Origin: an uncultured Hyphomonadaceae bacterium
GTDB lineage: Bacteria > Pseudomonadota > Alphaproteobacteria > Caulobacterales > Hyphomonadaceae
Direction of reading: 5' to 3'
NCBI GenBank assembly: GCA_913057945.1
Contig: CAJXOF010000009.1
Location: forward strand, 124,001-188,000
Length of the DNA stretch: 64,000 nucleotides
The notes beneath the pieces were generated by a model. That model saw only the letters and a list, made by a program, of their open reading frames with translations. It ran no database searches and had not been told where the DNA came from. Positions within the stretch are counted from its first letter, which is position 1. Each line of letters starts with the position of its first letter. Shown here piece by piece: positions 58,683 through 64,000 of this stretch. Made by a program: the position numbers and the translations under genes.

Positions 58683-59792
58683 ATGAATTTCTCACTTGAT
58701 GAAGATCATATCGCCCTCCGCGACGCAGCGGCCAGCTTTCTGGACAAGGAAGTGGACCTGTCGCTCCTGCTCACGCATGGGCGGACGGTTCAGGATTCCA
58801 ATTATGACGGCCTCTGGAAGAAGATTGTGGAGCTGGGATGGCCCGGCATTGTCATCCCCGAAGCGTTCGGTGGCCTCGGTATGGATTATATCGATCTTGT
58901 CATGATCATCGGTGAAATGGGGCGCACGCTTGCCCCAGCCCCGCTGTTCGGTACGCTGGCTGGGGCCTGGGCGATTGAACGGGCCGGCTCAGCTGCCCAG
59001 AAGGCGGATATCCTGCCCTTGATTGCAAGTGGAGAGCGGCAAGTCTGTCTTGCGATCGCGGACGCTTCCGGGGCGCCCGGAGAAGGTGTGAAAGCCACCC
59101 CCACGAACGGGGGCTACACCCTGACAGGCGAGAAGTCTTATGTCGTTGATGCAGACTGCGCTGACCAGATTGTCGTGATGGGCCAGGACGACACGTATTA
59201 TCTCGTGGACAGGCATGCAGACGGCGTTGACGTATCTCTCCTGCCCTGGCGCGATATTACACGACAAGTCTGTTCCGTACGGTTTGACGATGCGCCTGCA
59301 GAGCGTCTAGAACAATCGGGCAATGTGTGGCCCTGGGTGAAGGATCGCCTGTATCTTCTTCTTGCAGCCGAAAGCGCTGCTGGAATTGCGGTCGTGCTCG
59401 CGGACACCGTTGGCTATGCCAATGAGCGAGTCGCGTTCGGGCGCCCCATCGGGGCCTTTCAGTCAATCAAGCACCAATTGGCCGAGATCGCCGCGCAGAG
59501 TGAATGTGCAACAGCCGGCGTACAATATGCCGCCTGGGCATTGAGCGTAGTCGATGCAAAAGCGCCCCTGGCTGCCGCGATGGCTCAGGCCTATGCGAGC
59601 GAAGCCTACAAGGCAGCTACGCATCGCAATATTCAGGTCTATGGTGCAATCGGATTCACGTGGGAAATGAAAAACCATCTTTATTACAAGCGCGCCCGCG
59701 CCAATTCCGAACTCCTGGGCGCGCCGCGCCAGCAGAGAGAAGAAATCGTTCTGTGGCTTGAAACTGACCGCCCCGCCAAGGCCGCAGCTTAG
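58683..59792 (+). CDS. Acyl-CoA dehydrogenase, second subunit
   Basis: The 369-residue product has the N-terminal FSLDEDHIALRDAAASFLDK, WPGIVIPEAFGGLGMDYIDL, RVAFGRPIGAFQSIKHQLAE and IQVYGAIGFTWEMKNHLYYK. It lacks part of the usual central flavin motif of stand-alone enzymes, being shorter in the middle. This fits a subunit of an alpha2-beta2 enzyme with the preceding gene. It should desaturate a bulky side-chain acyl-CoA. Confidence 0.92.
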   Translation: MNFSLDEDHIALRDAAASFLDKEVDLSLLLTHGRTVQDSNYDGLWKKIVELGWPGIVIPEAFGGLGMDYIDLVMIIGEMGRTLAPAPLFGTLAGAWAIERAGSAAQKADILPLIASGERQVCLAIADASGAPGEGVKATPTNGGYTLTGEKSYVVDADCADQIVVMGQDDTYYLVDRHADGVDVSLLPWRDITRQVCSVRFDDAPAERLEQSGNVWPWVKDRLYLLLAAESAAGIAVVLADTVGYANERVAFGRPIGAFQSIKHQLAEIAAQSECATAGVQYAAWALSVVDAKAPLAAAMAQAYASEAYKAATHRNIQVYGAIGFTWEMKNHLYYKRARANSELLGAPRQQREEIVLWLETDRPAKAAA

Positions 59793-59928
59793 CAAAGATC
59801 TGGATCGATTGGCCCGCATACGCGCCATCCAAGCGTGATGTGTCATACACTCATGTCCGGCCTCGATTCAAACCTATACGAGCGAACAGGCATCCAGAGC
59901 CCGTGGCTATGATGTCTGAGGGATGCAT

Positions 59929-60603
59929 ATGAATGTTTCTGAAGCCGTGTCGCGGCGCATCTCCACACGCGCCTTCCGGGCCGATCCGTTGCCCGAGACA
60001 GAGGTCCGGGACTGGCTGACAGCGGCCCAGCGCGCCCCATCCGGGGGTAACATCCAGCCCTGGCGGACAATTGTCGTCACCGGACAGGCGCGATCCGATG
60101 TCATTTCAGACATCGGATCGGTGCTGGAAACTTTTCCTGAAGGTCAAGCCACAGAGCATCCCATCTACCCTCCTGATCTCTGGCCTCCTTACGAGACGCG
60201 CCGTCGACGGGTCGGGATCATGCTGTATGAAACCCTCGGCATTCAGCGCGGGGACCTTGCTGGTCGCCGGACCTGGTTTCAACGGAATTTTGAATTCTTT
60301 GAGGCCCCTGTCGGACTCTTCTTGATACTGGACGAACGCATGGGTCATGGCCAATGGGGGCATGCGGGCATGTATCTCCAGACACTGGCCCTCTTGGCCG
60401 AGGAACGCGGCTGGGGCACTTGCCTGCAGGAGTGCTGGGGCATGGTTCGGCCTGCCCTGAAGACCCATTTCGCGCTTGGCCCTGGCGAAATGGTCTGGTG
60501 TGGGATGGCCGTCGGGAAGCCCGATGGATCACATCCGGTCAACACCTTGCGTGCAGAGCGCGCGAATCTCGAAGACGTTGCGGAATTACACGGATTTCCT
60601 TGA
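59929..60603 (+). CDS. Nitroreductase-family flavoenzyme
   Basis: The 224-residue product has RISTRAFRADPLPETEVRDW, AAQRAPSGGNIQPW and GTCLQECWGM, typical of the FMN-dependent nitroreductase family. ATG 59929 follows GAGGG with suitable spacing; an ATG two codons earlier also exists. Family members reduce nitro groups, quinones or enoyl compounds with NAD(P)H. It converges on the C-C hydrolase gene with a terminator hairpin between. Confidence 0.88.
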   Translation: MNVSEAVSRRISTRAFRADPLPETEVRDWLTAAQRAPSGGNIQPWRTIVVTGQARSDVISDIGSVLETFPEGQATEHPIYPPDLWPPYETRRRRVGIMLYETLGIQRGDLAGRRTWFQRNFEFFEAPVGLFLILDERMGHGQWGHAGMYLQTLALLAEERGWGTCLQECWGMVRPALKTHFALGPGEMVWCGMAVGKPDGSHPVNTLRAERANLEDVAELHGFP

Positions 60604-60701
60604 CGCCTTCCCTGGCTATCTCAAACAAGACGACCGCTTACGCGACCGCTATAACATGACAGCAGGTGCCGAGCGGCGCCCTGTCCGGCGGGTGGAAGCC
60701 G

Positions 60702-60726
60702 GACGGGCCGGCAGATCCGGCCCGTC
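60702..60726. terminator. Hairpin between convergent nitroreductase and hydrolase genes
   Basis: GACGGGCCGG, the loop CAGAT, then CCGGCCCGTC form a perfect 10-bp stem followed by TTTCCC. It lies 98 bp after the nitroreductase stop and 10 bp after the hydrolase stop on the other strand. The stem is identical to the one at 16881-16904. Confidence 0.75.
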
Positions 60727-60735
60727 TTTCCCTCA

Positions 60736-61578
60736 TCACCCAGTCCGAATGAAATCGGCAATCAGGGAATTGAACTCGGTGGCCTTCTCCCATTGCGCCC
60801 AATGTCCACATTTGGAATAGATATGCAGGTCAGCATTCGGAATACGCCGCAAAAACTGGAAGGCCATGTCTACCGGAAGCACGCGATCTTCCAGACCCCA
60901 GATAATCAGGGTCTCATGTGATATGGTTTCCAGCTCACGACGCCAGAGATCATTTGCCTTGTTGTGCACCTGACCCGCGAGCGGTGGCGATGCGAGCACT
61001 TCAGGCCGCGTTGCCGTTTCGTAGCGTTGCTCGATGAGCTCGGGTGTAATGTCAGACCGGTCATAAACCAGCAAGTCCACGACCCGGTCCACCTTTTCAA
61101 CAGACGGTCCATCTCCATCATAGAAGCTCGCCATACGCATGATCCCTTCTGTCGGGAAGGTGGACGTCACGGGCATCCCTCCCCCAGGCCCCATGAGAAT
61201 GAGCTTCTCGACGCGCTCAGGATGTGTGAGCGCCAGAACAAGTGCTGTGCCGCCGCCCAGCGAGTTTCCAACAAGGCTTGCCGACTCCAGGCCCAGATGG
61301 TCCATCAATTCCAGAAGCGCTTCGGCCATGGAATCAAACATGCCGCCTTCGATCTTGCGATTCTGCGATTCACCAAATCCCGGATGATCATAGACAATGG
61401 ACCGGAACCCCTGATCAGCCAGCGACTGCATGTTGCGGCTGAAATTACTGAAGCCATAAGCTCCGGGTCCTCCGCCATGGATGAAGATCACAGCTGGGCC
61501 TTTTCCTGCCTCGTGGTATCGAATGCGCCCTTTCGGCAAATCGGCAAAATGACTTTTTGGGGTTTCTGGTTTGGCCAT
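60736..61578 (-). CDS. Meta-cleavage product C-C hydrolase (alpha/beta hydrolase)
   Basis: The 280-residue product has VIFIHGGGPGAYGFSNFSRN, the nucleophile elbow VGNSLGGGTALVLAL and the late catalytic His in SKCGHWAQWEKATEFN. This set is typical of BphD/HsaD/CumD hydrolases, which cleave the carbon-carbon bond of the ring-opened product. ATG 61578 has GAGGAG eight bases upstream; GTG 61587 is less likely. It should release 2-hydroxypentadienoate for the hydratase operon plus an organic acid. Confidence 0.9.
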   Translation of the reverse strand: MAKPETPKSHFADLPKGRIRYHEAGKGPAVIFIHGGGPGAYGFSNFSRNMQSLADQGFRSIVYDHPGFGESQNRKIEGGMFDSMAEALLELMDHLGLESASLVGNSLGGGTALVLALTHPERVEKLILMGPGGGMPVTSTFPTEGIMRMASFYDGDGPSVEKVDRVVDLLVYDRSDITPELIEQRYETATRPEVLASPPLAGQVHNKANDLWRRELETISHETLIIWGLEDRVLPVDMAFQFLRRIPNADLHIYSKCGHWAQWEKATEFNSLIADFIRTG

Positions 61579-61823
61579 CGGTTTCACTCCTCTTTCATAT
61601 GTGAGTTTGTCTATTCGTGTTGATTAGGGGACGCTTAAAAAGCGAATATCCCGCACAAAAGCCCTCTCGCCCTGTCTGCCACATATGCAGATGCGATTAA
61701 AGCGCTTGTTTTGATTTCATGGATTGGCCATACTGAAATCCGTAGGGCAAGCCCCCTTTATGGCCTCCCCTGCCACTATGAAATGGACCCTCAGTCCAGG
61801 GATCAGAAAGCGTCAGGACGCAG

Positions 61824-62708
61824 ATGAGTATGAATATCGTGAGAGACAAATCGCTGCCAAGAATTGACTATGACCACGTCATGTCGCTGACCAAGGCGAG
61901 TGCTCACGCGTGGACGGAGAAGGATGCGATCCTGTACGCCCTGGGAATTGGAATGGGCGCCGATCCTCTGGATGAGACCGAATTGCGTTTTGTCTATGAG
62001 GACAGTCTCAAAGTCTTCCCCACCTTTCCTGTCGTTGTCGGATTTCACGGGGGCGCGTTGGAGGACATCGGCATAGACTACCGCTATGTCCTGCATGGTG
62101 AACATGCCGTGACGCTGCATCGACCCTTCCCCGCAAGCGGACGCGCCTCCGCCGCCAGCCGTATCTCAGGAGCATGGGACAAGGGAGCCGCGAAGGGTGC
62201 GATCTTTTCCCAGGAGAAAATCCTGACCCTTGATGGCGACACTCAGCCCCTCGCCACCCTTCAGACGACAAGTTTCGCTCGGGCTGAAGGCGGGTTTGGC
62301 GGCCCGCGAGACGGGCAACCGAGTCCGCACAGGCCGCCCTCACGTTCGCCAGATCACATCTTGAGGATCGCCACCACACCCGGTCAGGCCTTGCTGTACA
62401 GACAATCGGGAGATCTCAACCCCCTCCATGCAGATCCGGGCACGGCACGAGCCGCCGGTTATGAACGCCCGATCCTTCATGGTCTCTGCTCCTTCGCTAT
62501 CTGCTGCCGCGCAGTGATGGCCACTTATTGCAATTTTGACCCTTCTCGAATTCAGCATCATCAGGTGCGATTTTCAGCACCCGTCTATCCAGGGGAAACC
62601 CTTGCGATTGCTCTGTGGAAAGATGGTAAAACCGTCTCATTTGAGGCCCGGGTGGAGTCGCGGGGGATCACGGCGATCCGGAACGGATTGACCCTTCTGA
62701 CAGAATAG
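61824..62708 (+). CDS. MaoC-like R-specific enoyl-CoA hydratase
   Basis: The 294-residue product has a double hot-dog layout. The C-terminal half carries the hydratase-2 motif YRQSGDLNPLHADPGTARAA, then GYERPILHGLCSF. The N-terminal half has DPLDETELRFVYEDSLKVFP and VVVGFHGG. The catalytic Asp and His lie in the SGDLNPLHAD segment. Such enzymes hydrate side-chain enoyl-CoAs made by the acyl-CoA dehydrogenase pair. It is divergent from the hydrolase gene. Confidence 0.9.
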   Translation: MSMNIVRDKSLPRIDYDHVMSLTKASAHAWTEKDAILYALGIGMGADPLDETELRFVYEDSLKVFPTFPVVVGFHGGALEDIGIDYRYVLHGEHAVTLHRPFPASGRASAASRISGAWDKGAAKGAIFSQEKILTLDGDTQPLATLQTTSFARAEGGFGGPRDGQPSPHRPPSRSPDHILRIATTPGQALLYRQSGDLNPLHADPGTARAAGYERPILHGLCSFAICCRAVMATYCNFDPSRIQHHQVRFSAPVYPGETLAIALWKDGKTVSFEARVESRGITAIRNGLTLLTE

Positions 62709-62779
62709 TCGTTTCCCGATCTGGTTTCGCAGAACATGTTCTGCGGTCCACGCGGGCTGTGGAAAGAAGTTCACGCGGC

Positions 62780-63301
62780 TTATACGATAATGCTGATCCG
62801 CCCCTGAGGTCGAAGCGTGTTCATATCGATCTGCGTCCGTTTCGCCATGATCTTAAAATTGCCGCTGGCGAAGCTCAGCGTGTACAGATGATGACCGCAA
62901 AACATATCCGTGACGTCATTCTTGGAACGGTGCGTAATGAACCGGCTCGCCACTTTGCAAACACCCTCATCGTGATCCAGGAGTCTCACATTTCCAATCA
63001 TTCGAGAGCAGATGGATCGAGGCCATTCTGAATGATTGCCCCGCTTCTTGAGTCGCTCGACACGATGGCGAAGGCGGAAATAATTATCTGATATGTAAAA
63101 CAGATTGGTAGACGAGCTTGCCTCGTCTGAAGCTCCCGCCTGGGGCACCTCATAGCTTCCCCCTTCCTGAAACAAGGCAAACCAGTCATCGAGCCGCCAT
63201 TCATCAAGCATCGCAGCCTCCTCATAAAGAAAGGCCTCAATCTCCCGATGATCCAGCTCCGCGCCGGATGCCAATCCGCTCTTCCCGCTCGTCAAGCTCA
63301 T
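62780..63301 (-). CDS. Rieske ring-hydroxylating dioxygenase beta subunit
   Basis: The 173-residue product has a SnoaL-like cone fold pattern with EIEAFLYEEAAMLDEWRLDD, WFALFQEGGSYEVP and VASRFITHRSK, typical of dioxygenase small subunits. The start at 63301 overlaps the alpha stop by ATGA; a longer frame to 63343 would overlap further and is unlikely. It has no cofactor and supports the alpha subunit trimer. Confidence 0.9.
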   Translation of the reverse strand: MSLTSGKSGLASGAELDHREIEAFLYEEAAMLDEWRLDDWFALFQEGGSYEVPQAGASDEASSSTNLFYISDNYFRLRHRVERLKKRGNHSEWPRSICSRMIGNVRLLDHDEGVCKVASRFITHRSKNDVTDMFCGHHLYTLSFASGNFKIMAKRTQIDMNTLRPQGRISIIV

Positions 63302-64000
63302 GCCCGATCCTCCATCCGGTCTGACCATTCTCTCCAAAAACACCGCATCTGCTCTTCATCCGTCGCTTCGAATTTGGGCTTCAGCATACCTCTGGAAATG
63401 TCATTCCATGCCAGCTCATCCAAGGCCGCATATCCTCTTTGGGCGGATTCGAGTGCTTCGACGTCGTCAGGGGTCGCGAATCCGCCGGGTCCGAGAAATT
63501 CAAGAAAATTATCCAGGCGTCGCTTCCGGAAACCTTCGGACTCCCCCTTCACGCCGAGTGCCCAGGCACTGACATTCATGTTGTTTGGTGCCAGGGGATA
63601 AAAGGTCCTGATTGTGACGGCCATGATGTCATTGATGACAAGATTGGGAAAGATCCCCGTATTCCGCCCCAGCATGGCAATCCTGTTGGCGTGTTCCTCG
63701 CCCACCCGTGAGACAAGTTCGCGCTTGATTTGCGCAATTTCCGATTTTGCGTCCTCTCCCCAGGCCGGGATCCATTTGGCAACCGGCCGGCCCCATGGAG
63801 CATTGCCCTCAATCGCAGCATGACCATTCTGAAGATTCCAGACATGGGTCTCTGCAGGCATTTCTGCAGCGCCCCCGATCGCATCTGCGAGATACTCAAA
63901 ATACGTGCCGTGCGTATCGATGGCATGATAGCCATCATAACTGTTCTCCATGAGGAGTTTCCAGTTCGCGCGTATACTGTATTTCTGCTCACCCCCAATG
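63298..64000 (-). CDS. Rieske ring-hydroxylating dioxygenase alpha subunit (C-terminal part; N-terminus outside window)
   Basis: The frame continues past base 64000. Its first visible residues, ANWKLLMENSYDGYHAIDTH, hold the mononuclear-iron His ligands in the usual N-x2-D-x2-H-x4-H region. Later the catalytic domain has FGPGGFATPDDVEALESAQR. The Rieske cluster part must lie beyond the right edge. It should dihydroxylate an aromatic ring to a cis-diol. It is transcribed with the beta subunit. Confidence 0.93.
   Translation of the reverse strand, partial: IGGEQKYSIRANWKLLMENSYDGYHAIDTHGTYFEYLADAIGGAAEMPAETHVWNLQNGHAAIEGNAPWGRPVAKWIPAWGEDAKSEIAQIKRELVSRVGEEHANRIAMLGRNTGIFPNLVINDIMAVTIRTFYPLAPNNMNVSAWALGVKGESEGFRKRRLDNFLEFLGPGGFATPDDVEALESAQRGYAALDELAWNDISRGMLKPKFEATDEEQMRCFWREWSDRMEDRA

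Overview
The window reads as chromosomal DNA of a Gram-negative alphaproteobacterium. Pointers are TonB-dependent uptake, RND metal efflux, a secreted repeat-rich surface protein, a BlaI/M56 pair, the HutF/HutG route of histidine breakdown, and Rieske dioxygenase plus meta-cleavage genes. Hyphomonadaceae/Caulobacterales or a sphingomonad relative is my best guess, by inference only. No tRNA, rRNA, CRISPR array, transposase or phage gene was seen.

Layout. 1-6373 (minus): the first ~2,120 codons of a giant repeat-built surface protein of autotransporter type; its C-terminus lies outside the window. 6374-7688: gene-poor, with a perfect 10+2+10 palindrome. 7689-13256: a PAS/GGDEF/EAL phosphodiesterase and tex, separated by a possible LysR remnant. 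13.3-13.6 kb: a frameshifted SRAP (YedK-type) relic. 13.8-16.9 kb: a small Cys/His protein followed by copAB. 17.3-24.6 kb (minus): a TonB receptor, a HupE-cupin fusion and an HExxH lipoprotein, preceded by a BlaI-type repressor and an M56 membrane peptidase. 24.8-32.1 kb: a complete hut locus (hutFC divergent from hutIHGU). 32.2-34.8 kb: two PepSY membrane proteins, the second fused to an NqrF-like ferredoxin/flavin reductase. 35-41.5 kb (minus): czcCBA with a His-rich periplasmic leader gene and an MFS remnant downstream. 42.7-44.3 kb: two convergent pentapeptide-repeat proteins. 44.5-64 kb: an aromatic/alkyl acid catabolic island.

How the genes work together. The catabolic island holds a full meta-cleavage route: Rieske dioxygenase alpha/beta and ferredoxin, SDR dihydrodiol dehydrogenase, type I extradiol dioxygenase, C-C hydrolase, then hydratase, aldolase and acylating acetaldehyde dehydrogenase giving pyruvate and acetyl-CoA. 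It also carries a two-gene acyl-CoA dehydrogenase, a MaoC-type hydratase, a DsbA-fold isomerase, a phosphotransferase and a nitroreductase. These suggest a substrate with an acyl side chain or a second ring. TetR and IclR regulators and an MFS transporter complete it. In the hut locus HutF and HutG convert formiminoglutamate to formylglutamate and then to glutamate plus formate.

The most unusual part is 17-35 kb. An 18-bp motif at the hutF/hutI divergent promoter recurs (16 of 18 identical) about 425 bp upstream of the TonB receptor start. The receptor operon encodes an inner-membrane HupE-like protein fused to a cupin and a predicted lipoprotein metallopeptidase, and a PepSY/NqrF reductase follows the hut genes. 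Together this could be a histidine- or urocanate-linked metal acquisition system. That is a hypothesis, not an established function.
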